Origin: Angelakisella massiliensis
GTDB lineage: Bacteria > Bacillota > Clostridia > Oscillospirales > Ruminococcaceae
Assembly: GCF_900104675.1 (NCBI RefSeq)
Contig: NZ_LT629945.1
Coordinates: 377,001-441,000, forward strand
Reading direction: 5' to 3'
Length of the DNA stretch: 64,000 bases
Shown: piece after piece, positions 43,631 to 51,988 of the stretch
Position numbering within the stretch: position 1 is the first letter of the stretch
Layout of the letters: each line of letters begins with the position of its first letter
Position numbers and translations under genes: made by a program
The notes under the pieces: model-generated
The model's input: only the letters and a program-made list of their open reading frames with translations
Database searches by the model: none
Told to the model about the DNA's origin: nothing

Positions 43631-45966
43631 TCAATGATCAAGTCATCAAAGCTGCCGATGCCTGCGGAACGCTTCACAATTGCACCGGCGCATTCAGTTC
43701 CATTAAAGCTGCTATGTAGGAGCAGATATTTCTGACTGTAACTTGCCACATAATGTTCCAACAAGAAGCTGTTCCAGGGAAATCCCACATAGGGGAGTGC
43801 GCCAAAGTTCGTTACTTCCGGCAAGGGAATATACTTTTCCGTACAGATTCGGTCCAGCACCTCATCTATGTCAGCAACGGGGAACTGGGCCGCTGCTTTC
43901 GATACAAATTGATCCCGGCTGATTCTCAGGCTGTTTTCGTAAACGGTATCAAAGTATATGGTCGTAGCGAGGCTATCCGCCAATCCCTGAAGCTCAGACA
44001 GCGTGAAACTATCATGACTTCTTGCATATTTTGCAAACACATCCACCATCGAGATTTCCTGACCCGAGCGGCTGATGATATTTCCTTTGAACGAAAATTT
44101 ATCACCTAATTTTGCCTTTAGTGCATCCCGGAACCCATACACGGAGAGGGTGTGATTTTCCTCTATGATATAGGGATATTTTGCCCGGATTGCATCATAA
44201 AGCTCATTACCACCAATGAAATCCCTTTCGTCAATGGTCCTCTGGATGATTTCAGCAATTCCATCCAATTCTTCATCAGACAAATGGACAATACTTTCGT
44301 GGAAGTATTCGCTGCGGCCATTGTTGACGAATTCAACATTGCTGGCAAGGATCAACTTTATTTTACTCTGTGGAAGATGCGGCAGTGCAGCAAAAAGCTC
44401 ATCATAAGTCGCCGGTCTTCCAAAGTTTTGCAAGCAAGAGCGAACTTCCGATAGCGGGTCCATGCTGACATCGGGCGTTTTCGATATAAAACTTCTGTTG
44501 ATGAAAAATCTTCCGTTTCCGATAGAGGTCAAGTACGCTTTCAGCATATCGGCATCGTGAATATGGTAGTCCAAGAACACATCAGAAAATTCGGCAAAAA
44601 TCGCTTGATAATAAATAGCTGCTTTCCCGTCTGCAAAGGCGCTCTCGATGTAATCCAGCAGTTCTTCCTTTCGATCTTCGCTCAACATGACATCTGGGAG
44701 AAAGGCTTTCCCCTCGTAAAGAATGCATAGTTGCTTGATTTTGTTGCTGATGTCATCATCAGAGTCAGTCAGCTCTGTGGCATGGGTTGCTGTGTAATAC
44801 CTCTTAAATTTGCGTATCTCAAGAGGCGAATCCATACGGAATCCCTTCATGAAATATTCTCTGAGCACTTGCTCATAACCTTTATTCCTGTAAGGACTCG
44901 CAGAATCTATGTCCGCTTTTGTAGGAACAGTCTGTTGCGGCTCAGCCCCAATGAACATAAGAAACTTCTGCAAAGCCGCTCGGAAGCGATTATGCTGCCT
45001 CGCATTGTAACTCAAAAAATCCGCATCGTTTAAGAGTAAGCGAATCGTTTCCTGCGCAGCTTGCCGATCAGAAGTGTAAAGTTGCCAAGAAGGCAGTTGG
45101 TGTTCTCTTGCAAACACCTCACAATTATTTATTGCCGAAGAATAACTCCGACTGGTAGCATCGGCCATTTTCAGTGTTTCCGACAGGTATCGAGAAAAAC
45201 TTCTGCTGTTTATCTCATCCGACTGTTCACTCGCAACAGATTTTGACATTGTATCGTTTGCGATATTATGTGTGTGTTGTGGCTGAAATGTCTGAGTGGC
45301 GGTGTTGGATTCCTCAACTGCTGTTTCCTCAATGCCAATACGAGAATAGAGCCCTTCTTTTATGTAGTTGTAGTAATATCGCCCTGCAGCAACAATTTTA
45401 TTGATCTGCTTTCTGCGGGTTATTCTGAAGAATTTATTTTGTTCAATTGTGCGCTGAACTTTCTTTATGGTTTCGATGTCTGTTGTCTGGAACAACGGTT
45501 TTTGCAGGACTTTTATTTTCAAGCAAAAGGTTTCGATTTCAGAATAACAAATATAAAAGTCAGAAAGCTGGGCAGGAGACACTTGTTCGGCAAGATACCG
45601 CATGAAATCATCTTTAACGGTTTTTCCATCGATTATCATTGCTCTTGCCTCCTTCAGTAATTTTTGAAACTCGTCATGGGAGTCATGATACAAACTTGCA
45701 ACCCCTGTAAAAAGTCTGGTAGCCGGTTTGAAAACTGTGCGTCCCAAATATGCTGACTCCATGCTTTTCATTTGAAATGAGATTCCGTTTGTATTACGAT
45801 ACACCGCATCAATTTCTATGCCCCGATGAACTGCCATTGCTCTTAAATCGTGAGATACTGCCTTAACTGCGTCTGAGCGTGTGAGCTCGCCTTTCATAGA
45901 GGCAAGGATCCCTTCTAACAGGATAGCGGCTTCATATTTATCCCAGGACGGTTGCCTCTCTGCCAT
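43573..45966 (-). CDS. Large uncharacterised protein heading the BREX-4 operon
   Basis: 797 residues in the annotated frame from ATG 45966 (AAGGAG 9 bases upstream; the TTG at 45972 is less likely). The N-terminal 130 residues form a distinct domain (WDKYEAAILLEG, RSDAVKAVSHDLRAMAVHRG, SMESAYLGRTVFKPATRLF) that I recall from other defence-associated proteins. Residues about 260-350 resemble a SAM-like/integrase core-binding fold (FSRYLSETLKMADATSRSYS). The remainder is helical, possibly winged-helix repeats. It could recognise DNA for the BREX complex (inference). The C-terminus appears frameshifted; see the next entry. Confidence 0.8.
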   Translation of the reverse strand: MAERQPSWDKYEAAILLEGILASMKGELTRSDAVKAVSHDLRAMAVHRGIEIDAVYRNTNGISFQMKSMESAYLGRTVFKPATRLFTGVASLYHDSHDEFQKLLKEARAMIIDGKTVKDDFMRYLAEQVSPAQLSDFYICYSEIETFCLKIKVLQKPLFQTTDIETIKKVQRTIEQNKFFRITRRKQINKIVAAGRYYYNYIKEGLYSRIGIEETAVEESNTATQTFQPQHTHNIANDTMSKSVASEQSDEINSRSFSRYLSETLKMADATSRSYSSAINNCEVFAREHQLPSWQLYTSDRQAAQETIRLLLNDADFLSYNARQHNRFRAALQKFLMFIGAEPQQTVPTKADIDSASPYRNKGYEQVLREYFMKGFRMDSPLEIRKFKRYYTATHATELTDSDDDISNKIKQLCILYEGKAFLPDVMLSEDRKEELLDYIESAFADGKAAIYYQAIFAEFSDVFLDYHIHDADMLKAYLTSIGNGRFFINRSFISKTPDVSMDPLSEVRSCLQNFGRPATYDELFAALPHLPQSKIKLILASNVEFVNNGRSEYFHESIVHLSDEELDGIAEIIQRTIDERDFIGGNELYDAIRAKYPYIIEENHTLSVYGFRDALKAKLGDKFSFKGNIISRSGQEISMVDVFAKYARSHDSFTLSELQGLADSLATTIYFDTVYENSLRISRDQFVSKAAAQFPVADIDEVLDRICTEKYIPLPEVTNFGALPYVGFPWNSFLLEHYVASYSQKYLLLHSSFNGTECAGAIVKRSAGIGSFDDLIIDLLANNNQIEMKKPPCFNI

Positions 45967-45972
45967 ATACAA

Positions 45973-46215
45973 CTACTCCTTTGAAGATGTTTGCGTGTTT
46001 GAACTATTTTTTGATTCTTTTACATATTCCATAATATCGCCGAAATCACAGTCGAGGGTCTCACATATACGGCCCAAAATAGCGAGATTTACCGTTTCAT
46101 CTCGCCGTAGCTTTGTCATTGTATTCGGCGCAATATCTGCGGCTTTTCTCAAATCCGCTTTGCTCATTTTCTTATCTACAAGTAACTTCCACATACGGTT
46201 ATAAGAAAGCGCCAT
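45973..46215 (-). CDS. XRE-type regulator of the BREX operon
   Basis: 80 residues, AAGGAG upstream of ATG 46215. The helix-turn-helix is MSKADLRKAADIAPNTMTKL, followed by LGRICETLDCDFGDIMEYV. It is the short Cro/C1-type regulator common in Clostridia. As the first gene of the leftward operon it is a likely autoregulator of the defence genes. The next gene's RBS overlaps its stop region. Confidence 0.85.
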   Translation of the reverse strand: MALSYNRMWKLLVDKKMSKADLRKAADIAPNTMTKLRRDETVNLAILGRICETLDCDFGDIMEYVKESKNSSNTQTSSKE

Positions 46216-46297
46216 GTACTCTCTCCTTCTTCCAGATAATACAGATATTTTGTAAGGTGATTCTCAAAGAACGGGCCTTAATGCACACTTGACTTAT

Positions 46298-46326
46298 ATT
46301 TTACCGCTAATCTCTATTATCTTCAA
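46298..46326 (-). promoter_or_regulatory. Predicted BREX operon promoter
   Basis: On the - strand: TTGAAG (46326-46321), exactly 17 bases, then TAAAAT (46303-46298), about 80 bases before the XRE start. The GCGATA/TTGCGA-like inverted motifs at about 46329-46352 (CGTATCGCAATTTTATGCGAACG) lie upstream and could be an operator. Confidence 0.6.
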
Positions 46327-46378
46327 GAGCGTATCGCAATTTTATGCGAACGCACAATCTCTCCGGCAGAAGAAAAGC

Positions 46379-46495
46379 AGGGACTTGCCGGGAGCGCATT
46401 GCCGACAAGTCCCCGCCGTTCTTCCGTTAGTTTCTTTCTCTGCATTAAATCTCAGTTAGAGTGAGTCCTTCTGGGCGGTTCACAATGAACCGCCC
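46379..46495. repeat. Hairpins between BREX island and transfer operon
   Basis: Two inverted repeats: GGACTTGCCGG...CCGACAAGTCC (46381-46412) and GGGCGGTTC-ACAAT-GAACCGCCC (46473-46495). There is no gene between 46216 and 46599. They could be terminators or boundary structures. Confidence 0.5.
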
Positions 46496-46560
46496 CTGGG
46501 TCCAGCACATGAGCGCAGCCTCCCCTTGGTGGAAGGTTTTAAAAATTCGATTCCTTCAAA

Positions 46561-46593
46561 AGTGGTTTGTACAACTTTTTGGTACAAACCACT
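46561..46593. repeat. Perfect 12-bp palindrome matching the 10121 palindrome
   Basis: AGTGGTTTGTAC, spacer AACTTTTTG, GTACAAACCACT. It is the same design as 10121-10149: same 9-base spacer and shared CCACTTT on the right. One arm pair is changed A-T to T-A on both sides. It lies 7 bases beyond the end of the last transfer-operon gene and could also act as its terminator. Confidence 0.6.
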
Positions 46594-46599
46594 TTCTCT

Positions 46600-46857
46600 T
46601 TATTTTACAGTATAGAGATTGGAGGTACTGCTGCCGTTGGGACGGTATCGGGGGGCTTTGACCAGATATCCGGCTTTTTCCAAATCGGATACAGCCCGCT
46701 TGACCGTGGAGCGGGACAGCTTCATGTCCGAGGCGATGGTCTTGATGCCGGGCCAGCACTTGCCCTCAGCGTCTGACCGATCCCGCAGGTACATATAAAC
46801 TGCCCTTGCTCTGGAGGGCAGTTCGGTGTCGGCGTAGATGGTTCCAAAGTAGCTCAT
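46600..46857 (-). CDS. Helix-turn-helix protein, end of transfer operon
   Basis: 85 residues. RARAVYMYLRDRSDAEGKCW, then TIASDMKLSRSTVKRAVSDL is a winged helix-turn-helix of the replication-initiator/HTH_36 type. Its ATG overlaps the virD4 stop (ATGA). It is common next to virD4 on Tn1549-like ICEs. It probably regulates transfer or replication of the element. Confidence 0.8.
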   Translation of the reverse strand: MSYFGTIYADTELPSRARAVYMYLRDRSDAEGKCWPGIKTIASDMKLSRSTVKRAVSDLEKAGYLVKAPRYRPNGSSTSNLYTVK

Positions 46858-48704
46858 GTGTTTTCTTCCTCCATGGATTTGATACTTTTACCCCGCTTTC
46901 GGGTTCTCTCCTGTACTGGTTCATGCGCCATACCGCCGTGTCCGGACACCGCATAGCCCCGGTGTTCCGCTGCTTCCTCTGCCTTGGCAGACTTCGGAAG
47001 ATTCCGTTCCAGATCCACACGATTGGCATAGGCCACCGCTCGGTTTGCCCGCTCCGGCACAGTGTACGGCTCCCCGAAGGTGATGCCCCAGTTCAGGAAG
47101 AGCTGGAGCCGGGTCCGCATGGGATGGGTACCGGTTTTCATGACAATGAAGCTGCCCTTGGGGATGGATTTCAGCTCGTCAGGGGTGAGTAGTGCCCGTT
47201 CCATCATCTGCAGGCTCTGGCTGGGATCGTTCTTCCCTCGGCTCACCGAGCCGGAGAGGACGGTGCGGCTGCCCAGGGCTTTGGACAGGACTTCCGCAGT
47301 CTGGCTGTTGGGGGCGAAACCGCCGAAGATGGTGTCCTGGCAGTTGTCCTGAATGATTTCGCAGCCTTCCTTGCCGTAGTTTTTCTCCAGCTGCGCCAAC
47401 GACTGGATGATGGGTACCAGCGTCAGCCGGCGAGATCGACCGGCGGAGAACAGGGGCAGAATATCAAAGGGCGGCATGGTTCCAAACTCGTCGCAGAACA
47501 GCACCACCCGGTTTTTCAGCTTGCCGCCGTTCTCATCGGCCACGGCAAACAGCTCCCGGCTGAGATTCTGAATCATCAGACCGGCCATAAAGTTCTTGGT
47601 GGTGTCCTCCTCCGGCAGGATCAGGAAGATGGCGGACCTCTCCGACGCAAACTTCTCGGCGTCGATGGCGCTGTCAAAGCACAGGATCTGCTCCAGTTCG
47701 CTGTCCAAGAAGGCATTCAGCCGGGACAGGACCGTGGACATGACGGAGGCCATGGCCTGCTCGGCGCTGTTGAGGGCGGCTCCGGCGAACCACCGCGCCT
47801 TGTGGTCCGGAGGCAGCTTGCCCATCAGAAGCTGGAAGTGGCTCTTGCCCTTGACGCCACTGGGTTCCAGAAGATCCTGCACCAGCTTGAACACGGAGAC
47901 GATGTGTCGGCGCTCCTGGGGATGGTCTTCGTCGGGCGGCAGGAACTCAGCCAGCATCAGGATGACAGAGGTGAGCAGACCTTCGGCGGCATCGTAGAAG
48001 AAGGCGTTTTGCCCACGGTTGCTGTCATCGCCGTCCGGGTTGACAATGGTCTTGGACAGGATCTTGGCGTATTTTTCTGCTTTTGCGCGGGCCGCCAGAT
48101 TCCCCGGCTCCTTTCGGGCGATATCCATGTACCGGTTGACCAGCGTCAGCAGATTGTTGCCATCCGAGCGGGTGGGATTACGCAGGTCGATAACAGAGAT
48201 ATTGTACCCATAGCACTCCTTGGCGATGGTTCCGTAATTCCGGGCAAGGTCGCCCTTGCTGTCCAGCGCCAGCCAGCTCATGCCGCTGGCACAGGCATAT
48301 TCCAGATTGGGATAGAGGAAATAGGCTGTCTTGCCGATGCCGGAAGCGCCGATCATGAGGCAGTGGATATCGTCGCTGTCCACCAGAGCGGTAAGCTCGC
48401 CCTTCTTGCCCTTGCACCCCAGCACCAGCCCCTGCTCCGCGGGGCGGTTGTGGCCGCTGCGCCAGTCCCTGACCCGGAACGGGACATGGGCATAGATCTT
48501 TTTGATCTCCTTTGCGGTGGCCCACCTCGCGGTACCGTGCTGTCCGTCGCCCACCGTCCTGGACTTGATGCCGCTCAGGGTGTAGCAGTGGGACAGCGCA
48601 GCAAGTCCTCCGATGACAAGAAACATTCCGGCGCCGGCCAGAATCAGGAGAGCCACCTTTGACTCCTTGAGCTGCTCCAACAGAGTTATCCAAAACTCTG
48701 GCAT
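46854..48704 (-). CDS. virD4: VirD4-like type IV coupling protein
   Basis: 616 residues from ATG 48704 (GAGGTG upstream). Two hydrophobic N-terminal segments span about 10-45. Walker A GASGIGKTAYFLYP and Walker B-like VVLFCDEFGTMPP are present. C-terminal DNA-translocase motifs follow (FGGFAPNSQTAEVLSKALG). This is the hexameric ATPase that brings relaxase-DNA to the secretion channel. Its start lies within the end of the TOPRIM gene. Confidence 0.93.
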   Translation of the reverse strand: MPEFWITLLEQLKESKVALLILAGAGMFLVIGGLAALSHCYTLSGIKSRTVGDGQHGTARWATAKEIKKIYAHVPFRVRDWRSGHNRPAEQGLVLGCKGKKGELTALVDSDDIHCLMIGASGIGKTAYFLYPNLEYACASGMSWLALDSKGDLARNYGTIAKECYGYNISVIDLRNPTRSDGNNLLTLVNRYMDIARKEPGNLAARAKAEKYAKILSKTIVNPDGDDSNRGQNAFFYDAAEGLLTSVILMLAEFLPPDEDHPQERRHIVSVFKLVQDLLEPSGVKGKSHFQLLMGKLPPDHKARWFAGAALNSAEQAMASVMSTVLSRLNAFLDSELEQILCFDSAIDAEKFASERSAIFLILPEEDTTKNFMAGLMIQNLSRELFAVADENGGKLKNRVVLFCDEFGTMPPFDILPLFSAGRSRRLTLVPIIQSLAQLEKNYGKEGCEIIQDNCQDTIFGGFAPNSQTAEVLSKALGSRTVLSGSVSRGKNDPSQSLQMMERALLTPDELKSIPKGSFIVMKTGTHPMRTRLQLFLNWGITFGEPYTVPERANRAVAYANRVDLERNLPKSAKAEEAAEHRGYAVSGHGGMAHEPVQERTRKRGKSIKSMEEENT

Positions 48705-49609
48705 AATGTGTTCACCTCGCATTTCTGTTCTCTGACTGTAGTCAAGTCATCGTTCCAGTCCTTGTTCTCCGGAACGAGCCGTTCCACGGTGTAGTCCGCT
48801 TCCAGCTGGGCCATCATGCGCTGGTTGGCCAGGTGGCCAGCCTCGTCGTTGTCCAGACAAAGCAGCACGGTGTGAATCTGGGGCATCCGCTCCAGCATCT
48901 TCGCCACCGGCTGGATGGAGGTGCCGCAGCAGGCCACATAGCTGTGGCGCTGCCAGTCCTCCGGATGGAGCGTGATGTAGGAGAGCATATCGATGGGCGC
49001 CTCGAACACATAGAGGCTTTCGTCTGTTCCCATATGGTGAAAACTGTAGCGGGGATTGCAGCCCTCCACATTGAGCCGGAAGGCTTTTCCGTAGCTGTTG
49101 GTACTCCGTTTGTGGGCGTGACGCGGGACGCCTTCCTCATCTGTGCCCACAAATACTGCATTGTGGTATTTCGCATCTTCGTACAGGAGCCTTTCCCTGG
49201 CGAAGTGGGCTACCACACTTCGGTCAATGTTCCGATGCTTCACCAGATAGGCATAGACCCTGCGCATATCGGAGTGGACCGGCGGCAGGACAAAGGGCTT
49301 TGGCGGCTCCACCACCCGCTCTGCGGCAGAGGGGTAGATGGTACCCACTTCTCCGCCCAGCAGCATGGTCACCGCTTCGGGATAGCTGAGGTTGTAGAAG
49401 CGCTGCACAAAGCTGACGGCGTGACCGCCCCTCTCCTCGGCATGGTCGTACCACTCGTTTCCGCGGACGGTGACGCTGTGGTCCTTGGCCAGCCGTTTCT
49501 CTCTGCCGGACGGAATCAGCTTCTCGCCACGGAACCGGAGGAACTCCTCCAAGTCCACAGCGGCGGCACGCTGCCTTTGCTCTTCTGTAAAGTGAATATA
49601 GGTTGACAT
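48686..49609 (-). CDS. DUF3991/TOPRIM primase-like protein
   Basis: 307 residues. The N-terminal CHC2-like zinc-free primase region (FLRFRGEKLIPSGREKR, HAVSFVQRFYN) is followed by a TOPRIM core (LYVFEAPIDMLSY with Glu; TVLLCLDNDEAGH with DxD). Such proteins are encoded with MobP relaxases and probably prime the transferred strand in the recipient. It overlaps virD4 by 19 bases. Confidence 0.85.
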   Translation of the reverse strand: MSTYIHFTEEQRQRAAAVDLEEFLRFRGEKLIPSGREKRLAKDHSVTVRGNEWYDHAEERGGHAVSFVQRFYNLSYPEAVTMLLGGEVGTIYPSAAERVVEPPKPFVLPPVHSDMRRVYAYLVKHRNIDRSVVAHFARERLLYEDAKYHNAVFVGTDEEGVPRHAHKRSTNSYGKAFRLNVEGCNPRYSFHHMGTDESLYVFEAPIDMLSYITLHPEDWQRHSYVACCGTSIQPVAKMLERMPQIHTVLLCLDNDEAGHLANQRMMAQLEADYTVERLVPENKDWNDDLTTVREQKCEVNTLCQSFG

Positions 49610-49621
49610 GGTTCCCTCCTG

Positions 49622-51580
49622 TTACATGGTCTGCTGATACGACACCTGCTCCTCGTGATCGTCTGCCTTGTGGCCTATGGCCATACGTTTCTCCATCAGG
49701 CGTGTGCGCCGTTTGGAGTCAATGCGGATTCCGGCCGGGTTATGAGGCGGTACAGAATTATCCCGGAAGATCCGGCTCATGTGATGGAGCAGCTTGGTTG
49801 CCGCCAGCATCACGGACGGATCACGGAACTGGTCGAAGCGGTCGAGGAAGAATTGAGCGTACTGGTTGCCCTGGGCGGCTGAGCGTGTGAACCACTCCCT
49901 GGCCTGCTCCCGATCCTGCTCCACATCCCGGCCCAGGAGATACAGCTTGCCCAGGGTATATTGGGCAAAGGAATTTCCCTGTTCGGCGGCAGCGGTCAGG
50001 TACTCCAGAGCTTTTCTCACATCCTTCTTTACAGACTCGCCGGCGAGGTAGAGCTTTCCCAAACGATATTGGGCAAACTGGTTTCCATGCCCGGCAGCCT
50101 TATCCAGCCAGCGCAATGCCTCCGCTGTGCGTTTCTGAGAAAGGAGCAGTTTCCCAAGGGCGTATTCCGAGAAGTCATTTCCGGCCTCTGCGGACAATCG
50201 AAACCACCGCTCGGCTTTTTCATGATCCCGCATGGTGGAGAGGTCGTCCCGGTAGAACTTACCCAGCTGGTGGGCTGCCACCGTATATCCCTCTGCCCAG
50301 AGCTGCTCCAGCTCCCGAACCGCTTCCGCGTGTTCCTCATCCAGCGCATAGACATCCTGCAGCACGGATTTGGCGGCACGGTAGCGCTGTGCCTGATCGT
50401 ATACGCTGGTGGATCGATGTTCCTCCTGTGCTTCCTCCGGCTCAGGCTCGTCCTGCAGTGCTTCATCTTCAAAAGTTGGGAGGCCGAGACGGATGTTCTC
50501 GGCCTCCCGGATGATGTCGTTCTTGATTCTGCGAAACTCCCTCTGCTGGGAGAGCGGGAGATGCTCCCGTGGTGTGCGGCTGCCGTAGCACTCGTTCAGC
50601 TCGTCCCGGATCTGATTCCAGATTTCGTAGCACTGCGCTACTTCCGGCTGTCGGGACAGCTCATCCACGATGGTGTCCACCAACGCTTTCAGTGGCTTTT
50701 TCAAATAGCCATACTGCTTTTTCCCGGTGGTGGTTTCCAGAGCCTGCACCAGCTGGCGCATCTGCTCCTCGATGACGGGGTTGTCGCAGAGCTGGTGATT
50801 CATCCTGTGGATCAGCTCCCGCATGGTGTCCTGGGCTGTCTCGACCAGATCTTTGTAGGCTACATCCTTCCGCTCGTAGATCTGATTCATCTCATCCCGG
50901 AAGATAGTGTTGGTCAGCTTGGAGCGCATGGCCGCAATGCCTTCTCTGGTCAGGAAGCCCTCCTTGGGATTGTCCGACCAGACCATCATGTGGATATGGG
51001 GGTGATGTCCCTCATTGTGGAAGGCTGCGTACCAGCGGAAGTGATCCACCGGTATCCGCATAGCCCTGGCCAGATCCTGTGTGTGCATCATGAGCAGAGT
51101 GCGCCACGCATCCGCGTTGTCGTATTCCAGGCGGGCGGCATCTTCCCGGCGCAGGGAGTAGATGATGGTCCACACATTTCCTTCATGGGCCTCCAGCTCG
51201 GACATGGCTGCATTCAGGTCAACTGCCGGAGCGGAGCTGAACAGGCCGTGTGCGCCGTGACGCTCCACACGAGGACGGGTGGCAATGTAGGACATGTATC
51301 CGCTCTCTGAGTTCATCTCATGAAGGTTTGCATCCAGCGCCATGGTGATGAATGCGGAGGCAGTTCCAAGCGTTGGGGTCTTGCAGTAGTCCTCGTACTC
51401 GAACAGCTCCGCAGCATCGGGAAAGTCATGGAGCAGCTTTTGGATCAGCTCCCGCTGGCCTTTGGTAACCGGACCGTTTCCGGACAGCTTCTCCACGCCT
51501 TCACGGGTGGCGATGTACTTCATGTACCCGCCGGCCTTGTCCGATTGGATATAGCCGCTTTTCTGTACGAGCTTTGCCAT
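49622..51580 (-). CDS. MobP3-type relaxase with Sel1-like repeats
   Basis: 652 residues. The N-terminal relaxase domain has the HUH-type motif AAFHNEGHHPHIHMMVW near residue 190 and YMKYIATREGV/YMSYIATRPRV repeats near the start. A helical linker follows. The C-terminal 200 residues form at least four Sel1-like repeats (AAHQLGKFYRDDLS, SEYALGKLLLS, AQYRLGKLYLAGE, AQYTLGKLYLLGR), a protein-interaction platform. It nicks oriT and pilots DNA. It is coupled to the MobC-like gene 3 bases upstream. Confidence 0.9.
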   Translation of the reverse strand: MAKLVQKSGYIQSDKAGGYMKYIATREGVEKLSGNGPVTKGQRELIQKLLHDFPDAAELFEYEDYCKTPTLGTASAFITMALDANLHEMNSESGYMSYIATRPRVERHGAHGLFSSAPAVDLNAAMSELEAHEGNVWTIIYSLRREDAARLEYDNADAWRTLLMMHTQDLARAMRIPVDHFRWYAAFHNEGHHPHIHMMVWSDNPKEGFLTREGIAAMRSKLTNTIFRDEMNQIYERKDVAYKDLVETAQDTMRELIHRMNHQLCDNPVIEEQMRQLVQALETTTGKKQYGYLKKPLKALVDTIVDELSRQPEVAQCYEIWNQIRDELNECYGSRTPREHLPLSQQREFRRIKNDIIREAENIRLGLPTFEDEALQDEPEPEEAQEEHRSTSVYDQAQRYRAAKSVLQDVYALDEEHAEAVRELEQLWAEGYTVAAHQLGKFYRDDLSTMRDHEKAERWFRLSAEAGNDFSEYALGKLLLSQKRTAEALRWLDKAAGHGNQFAQYRLGKLYLAGESVKKDVRKALEYLTAAAEQGNSFAQYTLGKLYLLGRDVEQDREQAREWFTRSAAQGNQYAQFFLDRFDQFRDPSVMLAATKLLHHMSRIFRDNSVPPHNPAGIRIDSKRRTRLMEKRMAIGHKADDHEEQVSYQQTM

Positions 51581-51583
51581 GGG

Positions 51584-51988
51584 TTACACCGACTTCTGGA
51601 AGTCCAGTGCGTCCTTGAAGGAGATGCGCCCGTTGGTGCGCTTCATATCCCGGATGGCTTTTCCGCGCAGGCGCTGGTATTCGCCTTCGTCGATGTCGGT
51701 GTCGTAAGCGATGATCTGTCCCAGCACATGGAGATCCACGCCCTGCTTGAACAGGAGCGAGCCCATGCGCCCGGTATAGTAATCCAGTGTGCCGGTCATC
51801 ATGGCAGAGAGTGCTTCGGGCAGAAAGGCGCCGGCGTTCTTGGTATGCAGATAGCCAAGATAGAATTCCACTGCTTTTTCGATGAACTCACTTTGGGTTC
51901 TACAGTTATCTGACCGATAGGTGTCCTCAATCTGCTCCTTCACAGATGGGGTCATCCATACAGTTACCTTCTGTTTTCCTTTTACCAT
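51584..51988 (-). CDS. MobC-like relaxosome accessory protein
   Basis: 134 residues, strong AAGGAGG. N-terminal ribbon-helix-helix (KVTVWMTPSVKEQIEDTY, RTQSEFIEKAVEFYL). The middle helix is rich in Leu/Met. It probably binds oriT next to the relaxase gene and stimulates nicking. Confidence 0.8.
   Translation of the reverse strand: MVKGKQKVTVWMTPSVKEQIEDTYRSDNCRTQSEFIEKAVEFYLGYLHTKNAGAFLPEALSAMMTGTLDYYTGRMGSLLFKQGVDLHVLGQIIAYDTDIDEGEYQRLRGKAIRDMKRTNGRISFKDALDFQKSV

Noticed and set aside
31770-45966. Classical Dnd or Ssp phosphorothioation system
   Set aside because: A desulfurase and a DndC-like PP-loop enzyme are present, but DndB, DndD, DndE, SspB and SspD are not. PglZ, BrxC and BrxL identify BREX type 4.
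50029-51310. Large + strand ORF opposite the relaxase (449 codons)
   Set aside because: It is a shadow of the GC-rich relaxase gene. The relaxase motif and Sel1-like repeats are on the - strand.
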